Shown here: positions 26,894 to 35,180 of the stretch, piece after piece
How positions within the stretch are numbered: position 1 is the first letter of the stretch
How the letters are laid out: the number at the start of each line of letters is the position of its first letter
Assembly: GCF_003173715.1 (NCBI RefSeq)
Contig: NZ_CP029550.1
Span: forward strand, 4,697,501-4,761,500
Reading direction: 5' to 3'
Source of the DNA: Methylobacterium durans
GTDB taxonomy: Bacteria; Pseudomonadota; Alphaproteobacteria; Rhizobiales; Beijerinckiaceae
Length of the DNA: 64,000 nt
The notes under the pieces: generated by a model
What the model was told of the DNA's origin: nothing
The model's input: the letters and a program-made list of their open reading frames with translations, nothing else
The model's database searches: none
Program-made: the position numbers and the translations under genes

Positions 26894-26921
26894 AAAAGGG
26901 GTGCCGGAAGGCACCCCTTTT
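26894..26921. terminator. Bidirectional Rho-independent terminator
   Basis: A 12-bp stem AAAAGGGGTGCC / GGCACCCCTTTT with a GGAA loop has A- and T-tracts on opposite sides. It separates the small plus-strand gene from the convergent minus-strand gene ending at 26943. Confidence 0.85.
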
Positions 26922-26942
26922 CGCATCGAACTACGACGGCGG

Positions 26943-27233
26943 TCAGTAGCCGTAGTAGGGATCGTAGCCGTAGGCCGGAGCCGGAGCGTAGTAGCGGGGA
27001 GCCTGACTGGCAGCGATAGCGCCGCCGATGATGCCAAGCGCCGCACCTGCTGCGAGTGCACCACCTACACCGGAGCCGCGACGGTGGCCGTAGTGGCGGT
27101 AGCCACCCCGATAGCCGTAGCCGCCGTGATAGCCGTATCCGCCTCGGTAGCCGGGGCGAGCCTCAGCGGCCGGAGCGACAAGCAGGGAGCCCGCAAACGC
27201 GGCTGCAACAGCCGACAGAGCCAACTTCTTCAT
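26943..27233 (-). CDS. Secreted Gly/Tyr-rich protein
   Basis: This 96-residue protein has a Sec signal peptide (KKLALSAVAAAFAGSLLVAP, cleaved near AEA), a Gly/Tyr/Arg/His repeat region (GYRGGYGYHGGYGYRGGY), a short hydrophobic Gly/Ala helix (GGALAAGAALGIIGGAIAA) and a Tyr/Pro-rich end. GGAGG lies upstream of the ATG. It resembles the small Gly-rich envelope proteins (glycine-zipper type) common in Methylobacterium. Function unknown. Confidence 0.7.
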   Translation of the reverse strand: MKKLALSAVAAAFAGSLLVAPAAEARPGYRGGYGYHGGYGYRGGYRHYGHRRGSGVGGALAAGAALGIIGGAIAASQAPRYYAPAPAYGYDPYYGY

Positions 27234-27405
27234 GAAGCCTCCAAGGGGCATGCCCGTGGCGTTCATCGCCCGTGGTCGTGCATCTGCTGTGAACCTGACG
27301 CGGTTCGGGGAGGGACGCGGTGCGCATCCTCACCCTACCGGGCTCAACCTCGCCTTCCACGCTTCTGTTCGTTAAGCTCGGCTTTATCGCCACGGAGGGA
27401 AGCTG

Positions 27406-27624
27406 TTGCAGTTCATCATCAGCGCGAGCACGCAGGACGGTCACATCGCCTATCAGGCCCGGTCTCCCGAAACCGCACTGGAGCGTGCCAGATCCTTGGA
27501 GAGCGAGCAGGCGCGGGGCGTGCAGGTCAGCGATATGCACGGACGCATCTACGATCCCGACGCCTTCGACCGCTGCTTTGTTCGCTCGCAGGCAACCAAA
27601 ACGATGGGTGAAGTCGCCGCGTAG
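27406..27624 (+). CDS. Hypothetical 72-residue protein
   Basis: The start is TTG with GGAGGGAAG eight bases upstream. The product QFIISASTQDGHIAYQARSP ... GVQVSDMHGRIYDPDAFD is soluble, with a beta-alpha-beta feel, and resembles small uncharacterised Rhizobiales proteins. No motif identifies a function. Confidence 0.6.
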   Translation: MQFIISASTQDGHIAYQARSPETALERARSLESEQARGVQVSDMHGRIYDPDAFDRCFVRSQATKTMGEVAA

Positions 27625-27648
27625 GTGCGGCAGGAACTGATCCCGCCA

Positions 27649-27867
27649 TTAGCCCGGTGAGCCGTGACCGAGCCTCAGGAGCGTTGCGACGCCATCGGCG
27701 GCCCAGGACTTCGTGACAGATGCGGCGTCAGAGCTAAAGGCCACGGCAACGACGTGCATGCCGAGAACCGGCGCGAAAACCAGCACCATCATGATGAGGA
27801 TGGCAGCGGCGCTGCGGTCGCGGCGCACAGGCGCTGCCGCGCGCGAAAAGGTGTTTGGGAGGGTCAT
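27649..27867 (-). CDS. Small membrane protein
   Basis: This 72-residue protein has a basic head (SRAAAPVRRDRSAA), one membrane helix (AILIMMVLVFAPVLGMHVVA) and a short tail. AAGGTGAG precedes the ATG. Function unknown; it is convergent with the gene ending at 27624. Confidence 0.5.
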   Translation of the reverse strand: MTLPNTFSRAAAPVRRDRSAAAILIMMVLVFAPVLGMHVVAVAFSSDAASVTKSWAADGVATLLRLGHGSPG

Positions 27868-28050
27868 GGCTCACCTTGTCTGACCAGCCGCCAAGGCCGG
27901 TCGCGGGCGAGCCGGATCGAACGATCAGGCGCGGATCACGCAGTCAGCCAGTGGCGGCAGGGTCGACCGACTACTGTCGTCGGGCATGGGGTTCGTGGGT
28001 TCCTGTGGAGCCGCAGGCTCGCGCCGAGGCACGAACGAACGGAGGGTCGG

Positions 28051-28158
28051 ATGATGGGGTGCAAGTCCATCTTCGTGACGGCTCAACGCCGGGCGACCCA
28101 GATTGGATGCACGGGCGAGAAGATGGCCCACAGTGAGGTTCGTGACGAACGCCGCTGA
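28051..28158 (+). CDS. Possible 35-residue peptide
   Basis: ATGATG at 28051 follows a strong GGAGGG site and encodes CKSIFVTAQRRATQIGCTGE and a charged end. It has two cysteines but no recognised motif. Only the RBS and codon composition support it. Confidence 0.35.
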   Translation: MMGCKSIFVTAQRRATQIGCTGEKMAHSEVRDERR

Positions 28159-28225
28159 CCAATGACAAACCAGTTCCTTGCCTGGGTGGATGTGGTTGCG
28201 CAGCCATCACAGAGCCTGCACTCCG

Positions 28226-28681
28226 TCACGACAAGGCCGGAACTTCATCCGGAATGAAGGCGTGCAGCAGGAGCTTGAGGTCGCCCTCCTGCACGAGGTC
28301 TGCCGCCTCGTGGGGCGTGCACCAGCATAGCTCCCGCTGACCCCACTCGGGCCAGCGGCTGCGCTGCCCCGTCACGTGCAGTGGGAACACACTAACCTCG
28401 CAGGACACCACCATGCCGTTGTCGAGGCGCTTGTCGTACTCGTAGGTGCCGAACACAGCCTTGCTAATCCGCCCCTTCAGCCCAGCTTCCTCGTATGCCT
28501 CTCGCTCGGCCGCTCGATGTGGCTTGCGGCCGGGCATCGGCCAGCCCTTCGGCAGGACCCAGCGCCGCGTCTCGCGCGAGGTGATCAGCAGAACCTCAAG
28601 TTCGCCCTGCATGTCGAACCGGTAGGGCAGAGCCGCTACCTGCCGCCGTGCTTTGCGCCACTTCTTCTTCACCCCTGCCAT
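28226..28681 (-). CDS. NUDIX hydrolase
   Basis: This 151-residue NUDIX protein has the box GWPMPGRKPHRAAEREAYEE followed by AGL. The core REXXEE is intact, but the first box glutamate (G-x5-E) is Arg. This variant is typical of the DIPP-type group acting on diphosphoinositol polyphosphates or dinucleotide polyphosphates. YRFDMQGELEVLLITSRETRRWVLPKG is the preceding strand pair. ATG at 28681 lacks a strong RBS. It is divergent from a CYTH-domain gene, also a phosphoanhydride enzyme, which suggests a joint role in polyphosphate or nucleotide housekeeping (inference). Confidence 0.85.
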   Translation of the reverse strand: MAGVKKKWRKARRQVAALPYRFDMQGELEVLLITSRETRRWVLPKGWPMPGRKPHRAAEREAYEEAGLKGRISKAVFGTYEYDKRLDNGMVVSCEVSVFPLHVTGQRSRWPEWGQRELCWCTPHEAADLVQEGDLKLLLHAFIPDEVPALS

Positions 28682-28868
28682 CGCGACGCCATATCCCGAA
28701 CGTCATGCCAACCGCACGGCGGCAGGCGAGTTCGCCCACAAGCATTCAACCGGGAGTACCGGCTGTACATGAGCCGATGCTGGACCGTTGCGGAGCGGGA
28801 GCGTAGCTCTGAGGCGCAGCAGGAGCCATCACGCTTCAGGCTGCGGCTTCGAACGGATCGGATGCCCT

Positions 28869-29344
28869 GTGCAGATTGAGATCGAGCGCAGGTTTCTCGT
28901 TACCCCTGAGGTGCTGACTCACTGCCGGGCGGGCGTGCACATCCGTCAGGGCTATCTGCACACTGATGGCAGAAATACGCTTCGGGTGCGCCGCGCGGGT
29001 GAGCGCGGCTTTCTCACATGGAAGGGCAAAAAGCAGGGCTCGTCACGGGCAGAGTTCGAGCGGGAGATTTCGCCCGAGACAGCCGACTTCCTCCTGAGCC
29101 TGATCTCACCCGACCGCTGCCTGGAGAAGAGGCGCTACGGGATCGAGCATGCCGGTCTGATGTGGGAGGTGGACGTGTTCGACGGCGCACTCGCAGGGCT
29201 GATCCTGGCCGAGGTGGAACTCCAGCGGGAGGACCAGCCTGTGACGCTGCCGCCTGGGTCACGCGCGAGGTGACGCACGACAAGCGCTATCGCAATTCGC
29301 GCCTCGTCGGCCGCAAGAGGCCGCCGCGCCCGCGCGCCGCATAG
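28869..29344 (+). pseudogene. CYTH-domain (triphosphate tunnel) protein with a C-terminal frameshift
   Basis: GTG 28869 starts QIEIERRFLV, with the ExExR/K signature of CYTH triphosphate tunnel enzymes (inorganic triphosphatase or class IV cyclase relatives). Conserved IRQGYL, LRVRRAG, TWKGKKQG, EFEREI, EKRRY and WEVDVFDGAL.GLILAEVEL follow. At about 29252 the frame breaks. As written it stops at 29273, but adding one base gives LPPWVTREVTHDKRYRNSRL, the normal family ending, to 29344. All tunnel residues precede the break, so even the short form might fold poorly rather than lack the active site. True mutation or consensus error cannot be told apart. Confidence 0.78.
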
Positions 29345-29429
29345 GGTCTTCTGCGCGATCGTCGCTGTGTTCACCAGATGCCGCCCATCGTCCTCAGGGC
29401 CACAATCCGCGTAGGGCGGCGTACACGCA

Positions 29430-30110
29430 TCAGGCCGCAGCCCTACTCAGGCGGCCACCCGCGAAGCCGAGCAGGTCCGACAGCAGGGCGCGACCACGAC
29501 TGACCCGGCTCTTCACAGTGCCAACCTGACATCCGATCACCTCGGCGGCAGCCTCATAGGTCATGTCATGGACGCTGACGAGGAGCAGAGCCTCGCGCTG
29601 GAGTGCAGGCAATTTCGCCACCTTGCTCCAGACATCTTGCAACTCGATCCGATCCTCTTGGTCCGGCACCTCGATCAGCCGCTCGGCCGCAGCGCCGTCT
29701 GCGTCCTCCACCTCGCGCTTGCCCTTGCGGCACTCCGTGTAGAACTGGTTGCGTAAGATCGTGAACAGCCACGCGTTGAGGTTGGAGCCGGGCACGAAAC
29801 TGTGCTGGTTCGACCAAGCTTTGAGCAGCGCCTCCTGCACGAGATCATCGGCTCGCGCGGCGTTCCCGGTCAGGGACATGGCATAGGTGTGCAAGCGCGG
29901 AACCGCCGCCAGCAAGCCATCACGAAACGCTGCCGAGGTTGGTTCCCTCAGAGTGCTCAGAGCACTCTCAAGCTGCTTGATAAGATCGAGAAGCCGCTGC
30001 GGCTGCTGCTCCGTCAGGAGAGTGCCGTAGCAGGCTCGAAGCTGATTGCCGAGGTGGGCGCGCAGGGCTGCGGTCAGGCAGGATCGCTGGTTCTGGTCTG
30101 GGCTGATCAT
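29430..30110 (-). CDS. NepR-like anti-sigma segment fused to EcfG-type sigma factor
   Basis: This 226-residue protein has two parts. Residues about 14-50 (LRAHLGNQLRACYGTLL, then QPQRLLDLIKQLE) match the two-helix core of NepR, the anti-sigma factor of the general stress response. Residues about 62-226 are an EcfG-type sigma: region 2 (ARADDLVQEALLKAWSNQHS, NAWLFTILRNQFYTECRKGK) and region 4 (LPALQREALLLVSVHDMTYE, IGCQVGTVKSRVSRGRALL). In other alphaproteobacteria nepR and ecfG are separate adjacent genes. Here no stop separates them. ATG 30110 was chosen; 30146 is an alternative. Family knowledge says NepR sequesters EcfG until phosphorylated PhyR binds NepR. A fused form implies 1:1 or self-inhibition (inference). 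Confidence 0.82.
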   Translation of the reverse strand: MISPDQNQRSCLTAALRAHLGNQLRACYGTLLTEQQPQRLLDLIKQLESALSTLREPTSAAFRDGLLAAVPRLHTYAMSLTGNAARADDLVQEALLKAWSNQHSFVPGSNLNAWLFTILRNQFYTECRKGKREVEDADGAAAERLIEVPDQEDRIELQDVWSKVAKLPALQREALLLVSVHDMTYEAAAEVIGCQVGTVKSRVSRGRALLSDLLGFAGGRLSRAAA

Positions 30111-30595
30111 GGGCACCTGTGAACGGCCAAGCTGAAGCTTGACCATGCAACTCACCGGCAGCGTGGCCGTTCCGGCGGGTGCATACTGAATTCGAATATG
30201 GTTGCAGAAACACAGCGCAGTGCTTCAGAAGATATAATTGCGCGCGATCTTTCAGCTTGGCCTTACCATCGCTCCGCTTCTAGCAGGCGGGAGTGAGAAG
30301 CCCTCGATCGTCGGCGAAAGTCTACCCGCCGGCATTGCACGACCTCGTACATTGACGCTGGCGCGAGCAGGAAGCGGCACCTGCCAACAACAAAGGTTAT
30401 AGCGGCGAGCATATCTGGTATACCAGATGCGCTGACAGCGTGAACGCATGCGGCCTCGTCACAAACGTTGGCCGATATCGTGCCGCAGCGCTGAGACCAT
30501 CTGACCCCAAGCAGACATCCCAACCAATGAGGGTGTCTCACACAACGCTTCAAAGACGGCCTGATCAGACGCCGCCTTACAGGGAGACGCGCCCC
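30111..30595. other. Divergent spacer, no gene seen
   Basis: This AT-richer spacer lies between the sigma gene and the small gene at 30596. I looked for GGAAC-N16/17-CGTT on both strands and found none, so self-activation of the sigma gene is not supported here. Confidence 0.4.
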
Positions 30596-30874
30596 ATGCC
30601 AGCGGCCACTCAGGTGAGTGAGAATCTTCCGCCTCAGATCCAGAAGGCTCTGGCTGAGTGCATTGCTGGTGCTCAGATCGCTGAGCACAAGGCGAGCGAC
30701 TACCTCAAGCTCTCACAAGGTGAGGCGGACGACTCGATCTATGAGGCGTGCCGCTCCATGCACCGGTTCTATAGCTCCATGCACGAGTTCTTCCGGGAGG
30801 AGCAGATGGCGATCGCTGCGCTCCTTAAGCCTGCTGATGGAGCCCTCCCGTCCCACATAGCCACGGCTGCTTGA
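30596..30874 (+). CDS. Hypothetical 92-residue helical protein
   Basis: ATG 30596 follows AGGGAGACG. The product (LPPQIQKALAECIAGAQIAE, RSMHRFYSSMHEFFREEQMA) is mainly helical and soluble with no membrane segment. An in-frame upstream extension has poor composition. Function unknown. It is convergent with the large kinase gene. Confidence 0.6.
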   Translation: MPAATQVSENLPPQIQKALAECIAGAQIAEHKASDYLKLSQGEADDSIYEACRSMHRFYSSMHEFFREEQMAIAALLKPADGALPSHIATAA

Positions 30875-30947
30875 CGCGGATGTTTACGCGTCACTAATCC
30901 TCCGCAGGCAGCGCGTAGCACCAAGACACGTTCGAGTGCCGTGCTGC

Positions 30948-33248
30948 TCATCCCTGACGCGCTGGGAACGGGATGACCTGTGACTGCTCTTCTATGGCCT
31001 GCGCCTGCTCACCCACGGCTCGCTTCAGCGCCGTCTGACTGAACGGCTTATTCAGGCGGGGGAGTCCGGATCCCGTGCCCTCCGGCAGGTCTGTGTAGCC
31101 GGACGCCAGGATGATCGGCAGATCAGGCCGATCAGCCCGGATCGCAGCCGCAAGCTGCACACCGGTCATCTCCGGCATAGCATGATCGGTGATGATCAGA
31201 TCAACATCGCGTCTATGGCGCAGTGCGTTCAGAGCCTCCCGGCCTGAGGCTGCCTGAACGACCGTGTGGCCAAGGTCTTCCAGCATCTCGGCCGTGTTTG
31301 CGAGCACCAGCGCGTCATCGTCCACTACGAGAACTCGCAGCGACTTGTAGGCCGAAGCAGTGGCTTCTGATTCCGTAGCGTCAGCCGGACGTGCTGTGGA
31401 AGCACCTTCCTCAGCCAGCGGCAGCCAGATCTCTGCCGTTGTGCCTTTGCCCTTCTCACTCGACAGCACCAATCGGCCACCCGACTGCTCGGCCAGTCCG
31501 TGCACCATCGAGAGCCCTAATCCGGTGCCCTTACCGACGCCCTTGGTCGTGAAGAAGGGCTCACGTGCGCGTGCCAGCGTCGCCGTGTCCATGCCCTCGC
31601 CCGTGTCGCTCACGGACAAGCACACGTAGTCGCCGGGTCGGAGTGCATCCATAGTCTCAGGATCAGCATGCTCCTCTCGCGCCGCCAAGGTAATCGTACC
31701 GCCATTCGGCATCGCGTCCCGTGCATTCACCGCCAAGTTGATGAGCGCGAGTTCCAGTTGATTCGCGTCTACCTGAACCGCACGAAGCTTGGAGGGGAAC
31801 TGCTCCTCAATGTGCACCGCTGGCCCAGCAGCGCGCTGGAGCAGGTCCGCCATGCCCTGCACCAGAGAAGCGATGTCCACAGCCTCGGGCTTGAGATCCT
31901 GGCGACGCGCGAAAGCCAGCATGCGCTGCGTCAGGGCCGCGCCGCGCTGAGCACCCTGCGCAGCATTGTCCAGCAGGCGGCGAAGGCGAGGGTCGTCAGG
32001 AACTCGCTTGCGCAGCAGGTCGAGGTTCCCGATCACGACAGCCAGTAGGTTATTGAAGTCGTGCGCCACGCCCCCGGTTAGCTGACCCACCGCCTCCATC
32101 TTCTGCGCCTGACGCAGCGCTTCTTCGGCTCGCTTGCGCGCGGTCACATCGACAACCCCGCCCAGAGCACCTGTGAATGCGCCGTCGTGGTCGTACTCGG
32201 CTCGCCCGGAGACCACGACCTCAAGGATCTCGCCCGCCTTCGTGACAAACCGGTACTCGGCTTGCTTCAGCGTGCCCTCCCGGATCAGCCGAGGCCAGTC
32301 CTCCTGCATCCGCTGCCGAGCAGAAGCTTCTGTCATGAAGTTGATCAGCGGGCGGCCGATGACCTCCTTTCGGGTGTAGCCGAGGAGGTCGAGCCACGCC
32401 TCGCTGACCTGCTCGATCTGTCCGTCGCTGTCGAGCGAATGAAGGGGAAGAGGCGTCCTGCTGTAGAGCGTCCGGTAGCGCTCCTCACTCTGGCGGAGCG
32501 CTTCGGCTTCGCGCTCGGCCAGAACGGCAAACCGCCGGTCGAACATGGCAGCCACGGATGCCAGAAAGAGGATCACAAAGGTCGTGGTCGCGACGGCAAG
32601 CGCCAGCTTGATCTGATCAAGGTTGGCATCGGTCTGAGCTTCAGCCATTCCTGCGTGAGCATGGAACGCTGAGCCCTGCATGGCCGCGTAGTGCATGCCA
32701 GCCACGGCCACGCCCATGACGAGCGCCGCGACGATCCGGGACCCTGCTCTGGCGTAACGAAAGGCAAGCCAGAGGGCGGTCGTGGAGGCTCCGATGGCGA
32801 TTAAAATCGCAACTGCGACCCAGATGCTCTCGTAGCGCAGGTCGGCCCGCATCCGCATCGCGGCCATGCCAACGTAGTGCATACCCGCGATGCCCAGCCC
32901 CATGAAGAGGCCGCTCCACCCGAGCATGATGGTGCTCGCGTCACTTCTACTCACGACAGCGAACGCAGCCCCGGTGACGCCGACTGCGAGCAAAAGCGAG
33001 AGCACGGTAAGGGTTGGGTCGTAGCTGACCTCCATGCCCGGCATGCTGAACGCGAGCATGGCGACGAAGTGCATCGACCAGATGCCGCCGCCCATCGCGA
33101 CAGCGGCCGTTCCAAGCCATGCGTGCCGCACCCAACCTGTAGCGGCACGCACGCGGCTGGCGAGATCGAGAGCCGTGTAGGAGGCTGCCGCCGCGATCAC
33201 GACCGAGAGCAGAACAAGGAAGTGGTCGTGAGATCCGTCAGTGGCCAT
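30948..33248 (-). CDS. MHYT-PAS hybrid histidine kinase with receiver domain
   Basis: This protein of about 766 residues begins with a seven-helix MHYT sensor (about 1-240) carrying the three MHxxxM-type motifs MHFVAM, MHYVGM and MHYAAM, thought to bind metal and sense gases such as O2 or NO. A PAS domain (about 268-385), a HisKA domain with VAHDFNNLLAV, an HATPase domain (NARDAMPNGG, DTGEGMD, GTGLGLSMV) and a C-terminal receiver (LRVLVVDDDALV, DLIITDHAMPEMTG) follow. It can therefore autophosphorylate and relay internally. ATG 33248 places MHYT at the N-terminus; a TTG 57 bases upstream is possible. Its output regulator is unknown. Confidence 0.85.
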   Translation of the reverse strand: MATDGSHDHFLVLLSVVIAAAASYTALDLASRVRAATGWVRHAWLGTAAVAMGGGIWSMHFVAMLAFSMPGMEVSYDPTLTVLSLLLAVGVTGAAFAVVSRSDASTIMLGWSGLFMGLGIAGMHYVGMAAMRMRADLRYESIWVAVAILIAIGASTTALWLAFRYARAGSRIVAALVMGVAVAGMHYAAMQGSAFHAHAGMAEAQTDANLDQIKLALAVATTTFVILFLASVAAMFDRRFAVLAEREAEALRQSEERYRTLYSRTPLPLHSLDSDGQIEQVSEAWLDLLGYTRKEVIGRPLINFMTEASARQRMQEDWPRLIREGTLKQAEYRFVTKAGEILEVVVSGRAEYDHDGAFTGALGGVVDVTARKRAEEALRQAQKMEAVGQLTGGVAHDFNNLLAVVIGNLDLLRKRVPDDPRLRRLLDNAAQGAQRGAALTQRMLAFARRQDLKPEAVDIASLVQGMADLLQRAAGPAVHIEEQFPSKLRAVQVDANQLELALINLAVNARDAMPNGGTITLAAREEHADPETMDALRPGDYVCLSVSDTGEGMDTATLARAREPFFTTKGVGKGTGLGLSMVHGLAEQSGGRLVLSSEKGKGTTAEIWLPLAEEGASTARPADATESEATASAYKSLRVLVVDDDALVLANTAEMLEDLGHTVVQAASGREALNALRHRRDVDLIITDHAMPEMTGVQLAAAIRADRPDLPIILASGYTDLPEGTGSGLPRLNKPFSQTALKRAVGEQAQAIEEQSQVIPFPARQG

Positions 33249-33485
33249 GGCTCTGCAACATCGTGAGCGGCTGTGCTCACGCCCGAGGATGAACGCGCTT
33301 CGCAACTTGTCCGTTGCTGAGGAGTGATGAATCGCCCAGATGGCTTAACTTCTTGCTTCTCACGGCCTTTAGGGCGCATGCCTCCGAATCCTCGCATCCA
33401 ATGCGTCACATTCCAGGCTCGAATCCGGCTTACTGCGCGCAACCTACCAAGCTCCCTACTCACCGCGCTTGCCTGCGCTCCGGAG

Positions 33486-34721
33486 ATGATTTTGCACGAC
33501 CTGTCTCCACCCGCTCAGCAGCCGAGCGAACGTGAAGCCGAGCTTGAGGCCGAGATTGGCCGCCTGCGTCGCTCGCTCGATGAGGCTGTGCGGCGCACAA
33601 CCGTCGATGTACCGGCGGCCAGCGCAGGCTACGAGCACGAAGTGGCAGATCTGCGCTCTGCTCTGGCCCTTAAGCAGGCACGCTCGGCCGAGTTGCAGCA
33701 GGCGAACGCCAAACTTACCGCGAACTGCGCGACTCTCGCGGCCAGCGAAGCGCGCTATCGCCTCGCGGTAGAGAGCGCCAGCGACTACGCCATCTTCACC
33801 ACCGACCTGACCGGACGCATCACAGGGTGGAACTCAGGCGCTCAGAACCTGATGGGCTGGAGCGAGGAGGAGGCGGTCGGCGCTCCAGCCAACCTGATCT
33901 TCACGCCTGAGGACGACCGAACCGCGATTGCGGAAACCGAGATGCGCTTGGCCGTCACGGAAGGCCGTGGCGAGGACGACCGCTGGCACCTGAAGAAGGA
34001 CGGCTCTCGCTTCTGGGCTAACGGCCTGATGATGCCACTGCGCGATGATGAGGGCGGGCTCGTTGGCTTTCTCAAGATCCTGCGGGACCGCACGGAGGCG
34101 AAGCAGGCAGCCGAGCGTCAGGTGCTTCTGGTGCACGAACTCAACCACCGAGTGAAGAACACACTCGCTACCGTCCAGGCATTCACCAGCCAGTCTCTGC
34201 GGACAGCAGGCTCACTGGCCGAGGCACGCGAAGCGATCACGGCGCGACTGATCGCACTGGCTCAGGCGCACGATGTGCTGACAGCCGAGGACTGGCAGGG
34301 TGCGGACCTTGCCCAGATCGTCGCTGATGCGCTGCGGCTACATGGTGGGGACGGCGAGCGCTGTCGCTGGCAGGGCAACGCGATCCGGGTTTCATCTCGC
34401 ATTGCATTGGCGTTGGCGATGGTGCTGCACGAGCTTGCGACCAACGCGATCAAGTACGGAGCGCTCTCGAATGCCACTGGTACCGTGTCAGTGACATGGA
34501 AGATTACCGAGCAGGGCGATCGGTCCGTCGAAACGCGCCTTCGCCTAGCACTACGTTGGGAGGAGCGAGGTGGCCCGCCTGTCACCCCGCCGACGCGCAG
34601 AGGCTTCGGAACGCGCATGATCGAACGCGGCCTTGCCAGCGAACTCCAGGGCGAAGTCCGGATGAGCTACGAGCCGGCAGGAGTCGTCTGTCTGCTCGAC
34701 ATCCCGCTGGAGATGGGCTGA
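33486..34721 (+). CDS. PAS-HWE histidine kinase
   Basis: This is a 411-residue soluble kinase. A coiled-coil N-terminus (about 15-85, EAELEAEIGRLRRSLDEAV) precedes a PAS domain (about 88-210, YRLAVESASDYAIFTTDLTG, DGSRFWANGLMMPL), then an HWE kinase with phospho-acceptor HELNHRVKNTLATVQAF, N-box HELATNAIKYGALS and the W-x-E signature RWEERGGPPV. HWE and HisKA_2 kinases are the class that feeds PhyR in the general stress response (family knowledge), which fits the NepR-EcfG gene 3 kb away. ATG 33486 has GGAG abutting it, so the exact start is uncertain. Confidence 0.83.
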   Translation: MILHDLSPPAQQPSEREAELEAEIGRLRRSLDEAVRRTTVDVPAASAGYEHEVADLRSALALKQARSAELQQANAKLTANCATLAASEARYRLAVESASDYAIFTTDLTGRITGWNSGAQNLMGWSEEEAVGAPANLIFTPEDDRTAIAETEMRLAVTEGRGEDDRWHLKKDGSRFWANGLMMPLRDDEGGLVGFLKILRDRTEAKQAAERQVLLVHELNHRVKNTLATVQAFTSQSLRTAGSLAEAREAITARLIALAQAHDVLTAEDWQGADLAQIVADALRLHGGDGERCRWQGNAIRVSSRIALALAMVLHELATNAIKYGALSNATGTVSVTWKITEQGDRSVETRLRLALRWEERGGPPVTPPTRRGFGTRMIERGLASELQGEVRMSYEPAGVVCLLDIPLEMG

Positions 34722-34751
34722 AATAACAAGGTCGGGCTGGCCCGAACCTAC

Positions 34752-35180
34752 CTACCTTGATGCGAGGGAACTGCTCTCCTGAGGATTAACGGCTTCGCGC
34801 AGCAGTTTAGTGAACACAGCGTCGAGTTGCCGCTGGTCCAATGGCTTTTGAATGAAGGCGACGGGTCCTGTTGCCTCGGCGGCAGTGCGGGTCGTCGGGT
34901 CTCCAGAACCCGATACGAACACGTGCGGGATTAAGCGCGCTCGCGCGATTCTGGCCACGTCGATCCCCGTCAAAATGCCCTGGAGCTTAATGTCTAAGAT
35001 CGCAAGGTCGATCCCTCCATCCATCAGGCGCTCCTGCGCGCTCTCGCCGGTCTCAACTGCGGCGATCACCTCATGGCCAGCTTCTTCCACGAGGTCAGTC
35101 AGGTAGCTGGCCACCAAATACTCGTCCTCGACGATCAGCACCCGCAGGTTCTGGCTCAAAGGGCAACTCCTACACGGCAC
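34752..35180 (-). CDS. Single-domain response regulator
   Basis: This 142-residue CheY-like receiver has acidic pocket IVEDEY, phospho-acceptor Asp in DLAILDIKLQG, the Ser/Thr switch in FVSGSGDP and Lys in FIQKPLD. There is no output domain. Its start overlaps the end of the upstream receiver-kinase gene by 25 bases, so they are translationally coupled and this is a likely phospho-partner or sink. LDIKLQG followed by G-x-D is common in receivers paired with HWE kinases. Confidence 0.85.
   Translation of the reverse strand: MPCRSCPLSQNLRVLIVEDEYLVASYLTDLVEEAGHEVIAAVETGESAQERLMDGGIDLAILDIKLQGILTGIDVARIARARLIPHVFVSGSGDPTTRTAAEATGPVAFIQKPLDQRQLDAVFTKLLREAVNPQESSSLASR

Noticed and set aside
30111..30595. 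EcfG promoter before the NepR-EcfG gene
   Set aside because: No GGAAC-N16/17-CGTT match on either strand in the spacer.
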